From Chloroflexota bacterium (GTDB taxonomy: Bacteria > Chloroflexota > UBA11872): 64,000 nt of DNA. The stretch is from assembly GCA_022821645.1 (NCBI GenBank), contig JAJEDE010000021.1, forward strand, positions 1 to 64,000, in the 5' to 3' direction. A program made the translations under genes and the position numbers. This document shows, piece after piece, positions 52,860 to 61,578 of the stretch. The notes under the pieces were generated by a model, which worked only from the letters and a program-made list of their open reading frames with translations, was not told where the DNA came from and searched no databases. Within the stretch, counting starts at the first letter, position 1. Every line of letters begins with the position of its first letter.

Positions 52860-54085
52860 GCGGCTTGGCTCACCTTCGAACCTAGGCGCCTGAAGGCGGT
52901 CGTCAGCGCGTCCGGCCCTCCCATGTTCCCGCCCTTGGTGACCACAGACGCCACCCGGCGAGTCCCGCGCAGCGCATGCCCGCCGGGAACGCCCCACTCC
53001 ACCTCGCCCAGAACCTCGATCGCATCCACCTCCAGCGCGTCCAGCGCGGCGCGTGCGGTATCTCCACCGGTGAGAATCAGTCCCGGCCGATCGACGGCGT
53101 GCGTCAGGGCTCTGCACAGGTCGGCAACACGTTGCATCTGGCGCTGGCGTTCCTCAGGCCTTGGCGTTGTTCCTTCAAGCGTGGTGTCGAAAACAGTCAG
53201 CCGGTCGCTGGGACGGTCGGGACGTGCCTCTCGGACCGCCCATTCGATATCCGCGTGGCTTCGGATTCGGATGCCCTGGGCCTGTCCCGTGGCCAGCGTG
53301 CGCTGAACCTGCACCGTGGTATGCGCGCTCGGCGTGCCCACCACGGCGGCCACGAACGACGAACGTCCCAGGTCCGCGGGTTGAGTCGAGTCATGATCCG
53401 CCCGCGCCAGGTATTCGGCGAGCCCGGCCGACCCCGCGCTGATTCGCCCGTCAGCCGACGCACGCAGCGCCGACGCGATGGCTTGTAAGTCATCGTCGGT
53501 CTCGACATCGGGTGCCAGGACTTCAACGCAATTTCGCCTCGCCCTGGACAGTTCGGCTATCAGCGTCTCCTGGCCTCCGCGGACAACGTCCAGCGGCATA
53601 CCCTCGGCCTTAAGGCCGCCGCTGTCCTGCAGCAGGGTCGGAATGTGCGACTCCACGACCGGGGTCAGCGGATCGCGTCCCGGCGCGGCGTCCGCAACCG
53701 GCATGCCCTCCAGCCGGTGTATTCCATCAATCGTCGTCCGGCCGCCTGTCGGAAACGCGGGTGCAAACACCAGCGGCCCTGTTCCAGCGGCCTCGCACAG
53801 CGCCCGCAGCTCGGCCCCAATGTTCCCGCGCAGCAGCGAATCGGTCTTCTTGTAGATCAGTGCCGACGTTCCGCATGGCTGCGCGCGAAACGCGGCCTTT
53901 ACTTTCGCGGCGGCGCTGGCCGACGAAACGTGCCTGGTCTCGGTGCTCACGGCAACCACCGTTCCCCGCGATGGCCAGGCGCCGGGAATAGTCGAAACCA
54001 TGGTCTGCCGACCGGCCTTCCGAAACTGCAGCGCGGTATCCAGTGCCCCGGTCAGGTCGTCGGCAATGACGGCCCAACGCTCCAT
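52856..54085 (-). CDS. four-carbon acid sugar kinase (DUF1537/OtnK-type)
   Basis: 409 residues. The N-terminus WAVIADDLTGALDTALQF, the central KTDSLLRGNIGAELRAL and the C-terminal ILTGGDTARAALDAL and VEWGVPGGHA segments fit the two-domain kinases that phosphorylate D-threonate, L-threonate or D-erythronate. The product would be the substrate of PdxA2, encoded with a 4-base overlap. Confidence 0.92.
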   Translation of the reverse strand: MERWAVIADDLTGALDTALQFRKAGRQTMVSTIPGAWPSRGTVVAVSTETRHVSSASAAAKVKAAFRAQPCGTSALIYKKTDSLLRGNIGAELRALCEAAGTGPLVFAPAFPTGGRTTIDGIHRLEGMPVADAAPGRDPLTPVVESHIPTLLQDSGGLKAEGMPLDVVRGGQETLIAELSRARRNCVEVLAPDVETDDDLQAIASALRASADGRISAGSAGLAEYLARADHDSTQPADLGRSSFVAAVVGTPSAHTTVQVQRTLATGQAQGIRIRSHADIEWAVREARPDRPSDRLTVFDTTLEGTTPRPEERQRQMQRVADLCRALTHAVDRPGLILTGGDTARAALDALEVDAIEVLGEVEWGVPGGHALRGTRRVASVVTKGGNMGGPDALTTAFRRLGSKVSQAA

Positions 54086-54088
54086 GCT

Positions 54089-55354
54089 TCAGGCAACCAG
54101 CGGCAGCGTGTCCGGTGCGTGCGTCAAAACGCCCACCTTCGGCGCGGGGCCACTCGTTCGAGCTAGCGCCGACAGTGCCGTCTCCACGTCCGGCGCCGTA
54201 TCGAACCCCAGCGCCGCTGCCTCGTGAGGGGCGATGCCATCCGATACCAGCACCACGCGCGCGTACTCCCGAACCCTGGCCCAGGCCACGGCCAGCGACG
54301 CTGCCACGCGGTCGTCGATCTCGTTGCCCTCATAGCGTCGCAACAACTCATCCGCTGGCTGCGCCGTGTACTCGAGCATGTCGGGGTGCGTAACGGCTAC
54401 CCCTTCCGGACACGGCGTCACCACGATGATCGTCCCGCCCGGCCGCACCATCAGCATGGCCGGATAAAGGCTCTTGTGCGCCTGCCAGAACTCGATGTCG
54501 CAGGGGTGCGACCCGGCCACCACCGCGTCCAGCCCGGCAGGCGCGCGAACCCCGTAGATGCGCCGGGCGTCCTCGACGGCCCGTCGATAGGTAGGCCGCG
54601 TGGCGCCAAATCGAGCGGTGACTACCTGCCCGTCGGCATTGAGTGTCACGTTCAAAACGTGCTTCATGCCGCAGCGCTCGGCAATTAGCTCCATCTCGGC
54701 GCGTACCGGCGTGTCGACCCGTCCCAGCAACGGCGTCCGCGCCCTGGCGCTGAACATGTGCGTGGCGGCCGTGGTGGCGGCCCCGGAGACGCCCGGCTGC
54801 ACGATCTTGGCTCCCGCCGAAAACCCGGCAATGTGATGCGGCACCACCGCGCCGGTCCCAATCACGATCTCGGCCTCGAACAGGTGCTCGTTCACCTCGA
54901 TCGGCGTCCCGCTCGGCGTCACGCCCAGGTCGCGCAGGGGCGCCGTGCGGTGATCGTGCTGCGTCACCCGCACCCGCGCCAGCACGTCGTCCCCGACCTT
55001 GTGCCTGATTTCGGCGTCGGTCATCGGCCGGTGCGTGCCCAGCGCGATCATCACCAGGATGTCGTCTGCCGCGATTCCCGCCGTCTCCAAATCGTCCAGG
55101 ATCGGCGGCAGCAGCAGGTCCGCCGGCGTCTCCCGCGTGATGTCGTCGATCAGCACAAGAGCGCGCGACTTACCGCGCGCCGCCTGGAGCAACGACGCTG
55201 ACTCGATTGGGCTGTCCAGCGCTTCTCGAATCAGCGCTCGGGGATCACGCGCCGGCGGTGTGGCTCTGGGCGCGTAGACACCCGAAACTTCAACGCCCAT
55301 GCCACGAACGGCAAGCGTCTCATCGCCGTACGGCAGGTCAAATCCGCGGATCAT
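54089..55354 (-). CDS. LarA-type nickel-dependent racemase/epimerase family protein
   Basis: 421 residues. IALGTHRPMT, VVPHHIAGFSAGAKIVQPG (with the Lys that binds the nickel-pincer cofactor), VTQHDH and SHPCDIEFWQAHKSL match LarA. LarA-family enzymes racemise or epimerise 2-hydroxy acids using a nickel-pincer nucleotide; its LarB/C/E biosynthesis genes are not in the window. It lies 3 bases before the kinase gene, so a hydroxy acid of the threonate/erythronate type is a likely substrate. Confidence 0.88.
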   Translation of the reverse strand: MIRGFDLPYGDETLAVRGMGVEVSGVYAPRATPPARDPRALIREALDSPIESASLLQAARGKSRALVLIDDITRETPADLLLPPILDDLETAGIAADDILVMIALGTHRPMTDAEIRHKVGDDVLARVRVTQHDHRTAPLRDLGVTPSGTPIEVNEHLFEAEIVIGTGAVVPHHIAGFSAGAKIVQPGVSGAATTAATHMFSARARTPLLGRVDTPVRAEMELIAERCGMKHVLNVTLNADGQVVTARFGATRPTYRRAVEDARRIYGVRAPAGLDAVVAGSHPCDIEFWQAHKSLYPAMLMVRPGGTIIVVTPCPEGVAVTHPDMLEYTAQPADELLRRYEGNEIDDRVAASLAVAWARVREYARVVLVSDGIAPHEAAALGFDTAPDVETALSALARTSGPAPKVGVLTHAPDTLPLVA

Positions 55355-55375
55355 GCCGCTGTCACCGGTGGCCCG

Positions 55376-56200
55376 CTAGGCCGCCACCACCGGATTGCTC
55401 AGCACCCCCACGCCTTCCACCTCGATCTCGATCACGTCGCCCGGCGTAAGCGCCGACGGCCCCGCGCAGGTTCCCGTGTAGATGCAGTCGCCGGGCCTGA
55501 GCGTGACGCCCTGCGAGGTGTAGGCAATCAGGGCGGCCACGCCGAACAGCAAGTCGTCGGTGCTGCTGTGTTGCTTCACCTCGCCATTGAGCCGGGCCAT
55601 GATTTCAAGATTCGTCGGGTCGAGATCGGTGGCGATGCACGGCCCCAGCGGCGCAAACGTGTCCATGCCCTTGCTCATCAACAGCACGCCCGTGGCCATT
55701 TCCTTCATCTGCAGGCCGCGCGCGCTCACGTCGTTGCCGCAGCTATAGCCCAGCACGTAGTCCAGGGCCTCGTCCTCCGAGACGTTTCGACAGGTCTTTC
55801 CGATCACCGCCACCAACTCGGCTTCGTAGTGCACTTCGCCGAACGGATCCTTCTGAAGATCCGGATCGTTCATCGACTGCGTGAACTTCGCCGGGTCCGG
55901 CAGCACGATCGGCGCACCGGGGCCGGTGATGGCTGAGTTGGGCTTCATGAAGAGCATCGGGAACTTCGGAATGGCGTCTTCGTCGTGCCCTTCCAGGATG
56001 TGCGCCAGGTAGTTGGCCCCAACGGCGATCACGTTGCCGGGATCGACCGGTGCCAGTAGTTCCAGGTCGTCCACGGTGCCGACCTGGGCCCCCACCTCGT
56101 AGTCGCCAAACATGTCGCCGCTGACGGCGTATACGGCGCCTGACTCCTTCAGAGAGCCAAGAGCCGGACCGGACTCGGTGGCGAATCGAACGAATTTCAT
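55376..56200 (-). CDS. fumarylacetoacetate hydrolase (FAH) family protein
   Basis: 274 residues. IAVGANYLAHILEGHDED, MLFMKPNSAITGPG, FGEVHYEAELVAVIGKTCR (metal-binding Glu residues) and YTSQGVTLRPGDCIYTGTCAG are the family landmarks. Members hydrolyse or decarboxylate acyl-pyruvates or dehydrate 2-keto-3-deoxy acids; the last would fit a sugar-acid route. It is 21 bases upstream of the LarA-type gene on the same strand. Confidence 0.92.
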   Translation of the reverse strand: MKFVRFATESGPALGSLKESGAVYAVSGDMFGDYEVGAQVGTVDDLELLAPVDPGNVIAVGANYLAHILEGHDEDAIPKFPMLFMKPNSAITGPGAPIVLPDPAKFTQSMNDPDLQKDPFGEVHYEAELVAVIGKTCRNVSEDEALDYVLGYSCGNDVSARGLQMKEMATGVLLMSKGMDTFAPLGPCIATDLDPTNLEIMARLNGEVKQHSSTDDLLFGVAALIAYTSQGVTLRPGDCIYTGTCAGPSALTPGDVIEIEVEGVGVLSNPVVAA

Positions 56201-56260
56201 GCCGAATGTCCGTCGTGTGGTGTGCGCGTTAGCGGGAAGGCTAGCACTACCCGTTCGCGG

Positions 56261-57037
56261 TTAGAGGCCGAAGAACCGCACCAGTTCAGTGCGCAATTCG
56301 TCGGGCGCTTCCAGGCTCGGCCAATGCCCGACGCCCGGCGTCGAAACCACCTCCGCGCCGGCCAGTCGGGCGGCCAGGATCTGCAGGTCGTTCTCGCCTA
56401 CCAAGGGGTCATCGGAGCCGCGGACGAGAAGCGTGGGCGCTTCGATCGCGCAGGCTTCCTCCAGCAACACTCGCCGCGCGCTGCTGGCCAGACAGCCGGA
56501 AATCACGTCTGCGTCCACCGCGGCTGCGGCGTCGCGCATGGCTTCAAAGTGCGCCTCGGCCAGGTCCTCAACAAGACCTGCGCGCAGCCAGTCGTCGGCT
56601 GTGCCGGCGTCCCATCCAGCCTCGCTGATCCTGTCCCGTCGACCCAGCGTTGCCGCCGGATTGCTGTCGAATCCCGACGTTGAAATCAGCGCCAGCTTCG
56701 TTACGTGGCTTGGAAATCGTGCCGCGAAGTTCAGGGCCGCCAACCCACCGTAGGCGTGTCCCACAATCGCCAGTGGCTCGGTCTGACCTTGCGCGTGCAA
56801 CACGCGGTGCACCAGGGTTGCCGCGTCGTCCACGGAGCCTGTCGCATTCCCTCGTTCACTCTTGCCGAAACCGGGAAGGTCCAGCACAAACGCGCGGCAG
56901 GTGTCGGCCAGACCCTGGGTGACCAGGTCCCACGCGGCGCCACCGGGCCCAACGCCGTGGATGAACAGGACCGTGGTGCCGCCGCTGCCTCGCACGTCCA
57001 GCGAGACGCTGCGATTGTCAACCGTAACCAGGGGCAT
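56261..57037 (-). CDS. alpha/beta hydrolase-fold protein lacking the nucleophile Ser
   Basis: 258 residues of alpha/beta-hydrolase fold. LFIHGVGPGGAAWD (oxyanion hole), LLVRGSDDPLVGENDL (acid residue) and TPGVGHWPSLEAPDEL (catalytic His) are present. The nucleophile elbow reads VGHAYGG, that is Ala instead of Ser (codon GCC). RutD-type hydrolases are said to have a similar GHALG elbow; other possibilities are an inactive or non-hydrolytic protein. It is 60 bases upstream of the FAH-family gene. Confidence 0.88.
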   Translation of the reverse strand: MPLVTVDNRSVSLDVRGSGGTTVLFIHGVGPGGAAWDLVTQGLADTCRAFVLDLPGFGKSERGNATGSVDDAATLVHRVLHAQGQTEPLAIVGHAYGGLAALNFAARFPSHVTKLALISTSGFDSNPAATLGRRDRISEAGWDAGTADDWLRAGLVEDLAEAHFEAMRDAAAAVDADVISGCLASSARRVLLEEACAIEAPTLLVRGSDDPLVGENDLQILAARLAGAEVVSTPGVGHWPSLEAPDELRTELVRFFGL

Positions 57038-57041
57038 TGGG

Positions 57042-57584
57042 CTATGGAGCGCCGTTCAAATCCAGGGCGTCGGCGTTCGCAATATACGGCAGGCCGCGAT
57101 ACCGGCCATCTAGGTCGAGTCCGTAGCCAACCACGAATATGTCCTCGATCTCAAAACCGACCCAGCGGGGCGTGACGTCAACTACGCGTCGCGAAGGCTT
57201 GTCCAGCAGCGTCACCACCTCGATCGAACGTGGGCCGCGGTATTCCAGCAATTCCAGCGCGGCTGACACCGTACGGCCGGTATCAACGATGTCCTCCACA
57301 ATCAGCACATCCCGCCCGGAAATATCACAACCCAGGTCCTTGATGACCTGCACTTCTCCGCTCGATTCTCGACCGTCGTACGAAGCGAGCGCCAGCGATT
57401 CCACTTGATGCGCCGTAGTCAGGGCGCGCGCCAGATCGGCGGCAAAGATGAACGCCCCGTGCAGCACCAGCGCCAGGACGGGCTCGCGGTCCGCGTAAGC
57501 CGTCGAGATCTCCGCGCCAAGCTCACGAACGCGGCGTGAAATGGCATTGGCGGAAATGACGGTTGGCAACGGCGCGCCAGGCAC
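57042..57584 (-). CDS. hpt: hypoxanthine phosphoribosyltransferase
   Basis: About 180 residues. The PRPP-binding loop VLIVEDIVDTGRTV and the segments LHGAFIFAADLARAL, VGFEIEDIFVVGYGLDLDGRYR are typical of Hpt. It salvages hypoxanthine and guanine. The GTG at 57584 gives the usual length; the frame extends upstream to 57770, but that would overlap the divergent glycosylase gene. A TTG at 57569 or 57644 is also possible. Confidence 0.9.
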   Translation of the reverse strand: MPGAPLPTVISANAISRRVRELGAEISTAYADREPVLALVLHGAFIFAADLARALTTAHQVESLALASYDGRESSGEVQVIKDLGCDISGRDVLIVEDIVDTGRTVSAALELLEYRGPRSIEVVTLLDKPSRRVVDVTPRWVGFEIEDIFVVGYGLDLDGRYRGLPYIANADALDLNGAP

Positions 57585-57742
57585 GTCGCCTGCCGATGCT
57601 TCTGCGACGGTCAGGCGATCCCGAGACGCTTCGGTGAGTTGCAAACCGTTTGGTTCAATGGCTGTCGTCGAAGAGTGTGCGGAGTCTTGCCCTGGTGCCG
57701 CAAACGCCCTGCCGAAGCTCGACTGGCGAATGCGCGGAATTT

Positions 57743-58282
57743 GTGACCACGTTGCCCGACTACCTCGCACCTGGACTTGACATCGTGCTCGTCGGCATCA
57801 ATCCCGGCGCGTATTCCGTTCGAGCGGGCCACTACTACGCCAGGCCCGGCAACCGCTTCTGGAAAGCCGCCAACCGGGCCGGCCTGTTCGGCGAGCCCTT
57901 GAGGCCTGAAAACGACGCCCGGGTCCTGGAATTCGGCATCGGACTCACCGACGTCGTCAAGCGCCCGACCCCTACGGCAAAGGACCTTCGAGCCGCCGAC
58001 TACCGCCGCTGGGCGCCGGTCCTCAGGGATAAGATCAGGCGCTTCCGGCCCCGCATCGTCTGCTTTCAGGGCATCGGCGGCTATCGCAACTACCTCAGAC
58101 ACGGCGAGGGCCTCTCCGCCTCGCCGCCCCCAAGGCCGGGCCGTCAGGCCCTCGCGCTGGAATCGTCAGTGGTATTTCTGGTTCCGAGTCCCAGCGGTCT
58201 GAACACGCGCTACTCGTCTGAAGACCTCGTCCGCTGCTACCGACGGCTCAGAGCGTTGCGGGACGAACTCAGCAGCGTGTAA
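57743..58282 (+). CDS. mug: Mug-type G/U(T) mismatch DNA glycosylase
   Basis: About 179 residues. DIVLVGINPGAYSVRAGHYYARPGNRFW matches the catalytic VGINPG segment of the uracil-DNA-glycosylase superfamily, Mug/TDG group, and VVFLVPSPSGLNTRY is the C-terminal minor-groove-reading motif. It removes uracil or thymine mispaired with guanine. The GTG at 57743 is preferred; the frame is open upstream to 57650. Confidence 0.92.
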   Translation: MTTLPDYLAPGLDIVLVGINPGAYSVRAGHYYARPGNRFWKAANRAGLFGEPLRPENDARVLEFGIGLTDVVKRPTPTAKDLRAADYRRWAPVLRDKIRRFRPRIVCFQGIGGYRNYLRHGEGLSASPPPRPGRQALALESSVVFLVPSPSGLNTRYSSEDLVRCYRRLRALRDELSSV

Positions 58283-58306
58283 GCAACGCCCTCGGCTGCC
58301 TGCCGT

Positions 58307-58621
58307 TTAGCCTCCGCCGACCCCGGCCGTCCGTTTTAGATCGTCCAGCGCTCGCTGTGCCTGCTCCAGCGTGGATCGCGCCGCCGCCCGCCCACGGTGG
58401 TATTGGATGATTGGCGGCAGAACACGCGTCTCGACAATCGAGTCCACGCGCTTGTTTGTCCGCTCCAGCTTCGCGGCGGTCCGCCGCAATCCGCGCCGGA
58501 CGGTCACCGTGGCTTCAACGATGGCGATGGCCCCAAGAACTCCGGCGACGAACGCCGCCAGCCCAATGATCAGCCCCTGGATGACCAGGACGATGATCGC
58601 GATGTCGCGCGCGGCTTCCAT
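58307..58621 (-). CDS. hypothetical single-helix membrane protein
   Basis: 104 residues: one long hydrophobic stretch (IAIIVLVIQGLIIGLAAFVAG then LGAIAIVEATVTV), followed by a basic, helical C-terminal part (LRRTAAKLERTNKRVDSIVE). Its ATG shares a base with the stop of the gene before it (TGATG). The family is unknown. Last gene of the DUF58 operon. Confidence 0.75.
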   Translation of the reverse strand: MEAARDIAIIVLVIQGLIIGLAAFVAGVLGAIAIVEATVTVRRGLRRTAAKLERTNKRVDSIVETRVLPPIIQYHRGRAAARSTLEQAQRALDDLKRTAGVGGG

Positions 58622-58869
58622 CAGCCCCTGCCGCGGCGTCGACGGCTGCGTCGGCGACGCCGCCTGCGTGGGCGCGGGGCACGGCGACGAACGCTCGCCT
58701 CTGCCTCGCTGGCTGCCTGCTGCGCCGAACTGCGGATTGCGCTAAACCGCTCCGGTAGTCCGTCCAAAACTCGCTGTGCGCGCTGCGGGGCGAGAACGGT
58801 CCCGATGGCGCCCCCGACGAAGAAACCGATAGCGGCACCTATGATGATCCAGATCATGGTGAAATCCAC
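58621..58869 (-). CDS. YtxH-like small membrane protein
   Basis: 82 residues. A glycine-rich N-terminal helix (IIIGAAIGFFVGGAIG) followed by TVLAPQRAQRVLDGL and a very Arg-rich tail is the YtxH pattern. GTG start directly at the preceding stop. Such proteins are often envelope or stress related; the exact role is unknown. Confidence 0.75.
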   Translation of the reverse strand: MDFTMIWIIIGAAIGFFVGGAIGTVLAPQRAQRVLDGLPERFSAIRSSAQQAASEAEASVRRRAPRPRRRRRRRSRRRRGRG

Positions 58870-59154
58870 TCAACTCCACCAGCGGAGCGCCATCTGCAGA
58901 ACTCTACGAAGCTTCTTGAACGCGCCCGAGGTAGAACTGGTGCCGTCCTTCACGACGTCACTTACGAGTTCCGTGGTGTCTCGGACTGTATCCACAGTCT
59001 CACGAGCTGACTGAATAATCGGCGCAACGTCCGTCCTGATCGCCGCCAAGAATCGCCAGACCAGCATTCCGGTTATCAGCAGCACGAGTGTGGTAACCAG
59101 GGCAACTGCTGCCAGCACTACCACCGCAATATCGCGAACGCCCGCTAGGTCCAT
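58870..59154 (-). CDS. hypothetical DUF948-like membrane protein
   Basis: 94 residues. One N-terminal membrane helix (DIAVVVLAAVALVTTLVLL) and a helical part VAPIIQSARETVDTVRDTTELV resemble DUF948-type general stress proteins, but the assignment is weak. It starts 3 bases after the transglutaminase-like gene. First of three small membrane-protein genes of this operon. Confidence 0.72.
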   Translation of the reverse strand: MDLAGVRDIAVVVLAAVALVTTLVLLITGMLVWRFLAAIRTDVAPIIQSARETVDTVRDTTELVSDVVKDGTSSTSGAFKKLRRVLQMALRWWS

Positions 59155-59157
59155 GAC

Positions 59158-61578
59158 TCAGGCTCGAGACGGATTAAGCCGACCCAAGGGTCGCCTAATT
59201 GTGCGAACCGCAAGCCTCAAACGCACGCGTCGCCAAGCCTTATCAACCATGCGTCGCTCCGAGCGTGAGATCTGCCGGCGGCCGTACGTGGCACGAACAT
59301 ACGTCTCCGCAACAACTTCAGGCGGGGCTGCCCGGCCGGAGGGTGATTCCATGGCGGGCGTCGGAAACAACTCGGCAGCCAACTGGCGGCCAAGTTCCGC
59401 TGGAGTGAACCCCGGACCGATATTGTACCCCGCCCGCGTCGCCCACTTGACCATCCGCTCATAGCGTCGGCTCACCGCTGAGCGCGGGCTCTGAAGCAGA
59501 TCGCGGACGAGCGAGCCAACCAGATAGAGCACCGCCAGCATGATCAGAGCGGCTCCGGTCACAACCAGCGCCAGAATCGCTCCCCCGAGGTTCCCCAGGA
59601 ACTCTTGCACCGGATTGAGGTCGCCGGTCGGCGCCAACGGTTGAAAGTTTGCCGAGTCCAACTCGTCGAGTTCGTCAAGGAACTCATCAACCAGCGAAAG
59701 GTCGGCGGCGTCCGGGTTGATGGTGCTGTCACCTTCCACTCCTTCGGCAGCCCCACCGCGCACTTCCGGCGCTCTGAAGCCTGACGGTTCGAAGAGCACC
59801 CAACCGTACGTGGGAAAATACACCTCCACCCATGTGTGGGCATCGCTCGGATTGACGATGAAGCGCTGCGTTACCGGATCAAAAACCCCTTGCGCATAAC
59901 CAGCGGCCACGCGGGCCGGAATCCCCATGGCTCTCACCAGTACGGCCATAGTCGATGCAATCAACGTTGAGTGCCCGCGCCGAAGGTCAAAGAGGAAGTA
60001 GTCGGTTGCATCCCGGCCTGGTGGCAAGGGCTCCGTGTCCTGGGCGAATGGAAACCGTCGCATGAAGAACTCGGCGGCGCGTGCACGGTCAAGCGCGGTG
60101 TCGCCGGTATCGGCCAATCGCGCGGCAAATTCAAGGACGCGCGGCGGCAGCGCCGGCAGTTCGCGGTAGCGTTCGGCCCATGCCGGGTATGTGGTTGGCG
60201 CTTCCCGCAACTGTTGGCTCGTGGCGGCTGCCAGCGTCGAGTCCACGGAATACACCAGGCGCTGCCCAACCCGTCGCGTGGCACGGATTGATGCGTAGTC
60301 ATCCACGGCCACCTCGCGCTCCGCCACCTGAATCTGATACGGGCGATTGAGACGCAGGGCGTCACCCGGCGCGAAGAGGATCGCTGAATTCGAGTCCAGA
60401 ATCTCGATGTTCGATCGCGACGCCAGCCGGGACCGGAGGTTTATGCTCTCGGTTAGAGGTTCGTTGGCTCTGCGCCCTTCAAGAAGCCGCATGGTGCTGC
60501 GCCATCCTTGGCCCGTATAGGTATCGAAGGTCTGCCCCCGCCAGTACGACGGGACCGTGCTTTCGATGATTAGCGTCTCTTTACGCGCGAACGGTTCCGG
60601 TCCAGAGAGCGCCAATGTCTCGCGCCCCGCAAGGGTGGAGCCCGAAGGATTGGTGACACCCCCAAACACGCGCTGAATGCCGGCTTCCACGTTGCCCCAT
60701 CCATCGCCCATATACGTCCAGAAGGCTTCGGCTAATGGATTGCCGCCAGCTCGCGGGAGGATTAGCGCCAGGAATACAACAGCAGTGATGAGAAATGCGC
60801 TAACGATCAGAACGGTTGGGCCAAGCTCCTCGGAAAAGTCCGTACTCGTGTCTTCCCATCTGGCTTCTAGCGAAGCCAGCCGCGTGTGCACGGTTAGTGC
60901 AAGTGCTGCGATCAGGAAGACGGCAAATGGCGGCCAGTCGGGACCGATGTAGGTAATGTTCACGGCAATCGCCAACGTGCCGGGCGCGATCGCCAAATAG
61001 GCGTTGCGCAGTCGGAACGCCGCCCAGGCCGCCGTGAAACCCATGCCCCAGGCAGCCATCGTCATCCAGAAGAGGAACACCACATTGTCGCGGCTAACCT
61101 GGAAGGCGAACGCGGCCTGGAACCAAGATTCGAGGCGGAAAAAAAGATCCTGAAACAGGCTGGCGCTCTCGCCCACGGCCGTAGCCAGCGGCTGCTCGCG
61201 TACAAGGTTCCCCGCCTGACGCAACTGCACCCATTCCACCGTGTCCCCAAACAGCAGAACGAAGTTGCGAATGGCGTCGAGCGGGCCGGGAAACGCTTCT
61301 GAGGCCACGATGTATGCCACGGCGAGATCGCTGACCATTCCGAGGATGACGATCGACAGCGACGACAGTCGACTACGCGACAGTACGAATCCAAAGGCCA
61401 TGGCAACGAGGGCGACCGCTAGCAGGACCTCCGTCCCGGGAGCCCAGCCAACTGTGTGGATGCTGATGAGTGGTGCCAGTGTTGCTGTCCCTACCAGGAT
61501 CAGCGGCAGCCATGCCGTGCGCGGGAGTTGCAATGCGCGGGCCAGCGGTCGTGGACGACTGGCAACAGTTGCGGTCAC
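59158..61578 (-). CDS. transglutaminase-like membrane protein (TgpA-type) without cysteine
   Basis: 806 residues. An N-terminal region of about six membrane helices (residues 20-240) and a large extracytoplasmic part with the transglutaminase-like core lie before a membrane helix (AILALVVTGAALIMLAVLYLV) and a DUF4129-like cytoplasmic tail. The core has MGIPARVAAGYAQG and SDAHTWVEVYFPTYGW with the catalytic His, but the nucleophile position reads RRGHSTLIAS, where related proteins have Cys (GYC). The whole protein contains no Cys at all, so thiol chemistry is excluded. It overlaps the DUF58 gene by 4 bases. Confidence 0.9.
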   Translation of the reverse strand: MTATVASRPRPLARALQLPRTAWLPLILVGTATLAPLISIHTVGWAPGTEVLLAVALVAMAFGFVLSRSRLSSLSIVILGMVSDLAVAYIVASEAFPGPLDAIRNFVLLFGDTVEWVQLRQAGNLVREQPLATAVGESASLFQDLFFRLESWFQAAFAFQVSRDNVVFLFWMTMAAWGMGFTAAWAAFRLRNAYLAIAPGTLAIAVNITYIGPDWPPFAVFLIAALALTVHTRLASLEARWEDTSTDFSEELGPTVLIVSAFLITAVVFLALILPRAGGNPLAEAFWTYMGDGWGNVEAGIQRVFGGVTNPSGSTLAGRETLALSGPEPFARKETLIIESTVPSYWRGQTFDTYTGQGWRSTMRLLEGRRANEPLTESINLRSRLASRSNIEILDSNSAILFAPGDALRLNRPYQIQVAEREVAVDDYASIRATRRVGQRLVYSVDSTLAAATSQQLREAPTTYPAWAERYRELPALPPRVLEFAARLADTGDTALDRARAAEFFMRRFPFAQDTEPLPPGRDATDYFLFDLRRGHSTLIASTMAVLVRAMGIPARVAAGYAQGVFDPVTQRFIVNPSDAHTWVEVYFPTYGWVLFEPSGFRAPEVRGGAAEGVEGDSTINPDAADLSLVDEFLDELDELDSANFQPLAPTGDLNPVQEFLGNLGGAILALVVTGAALIMLAVLYLVGSLVRDLLQSPRSAVSRRYERMVKWATRAGYNIGPGFTPAELGRQLAAELFPTPAMESPSGRAAPPEVVAETYVRATYGRRQISRSERRMVDKAWRRVRLRLAVRTIRRPLGRLNPSRA

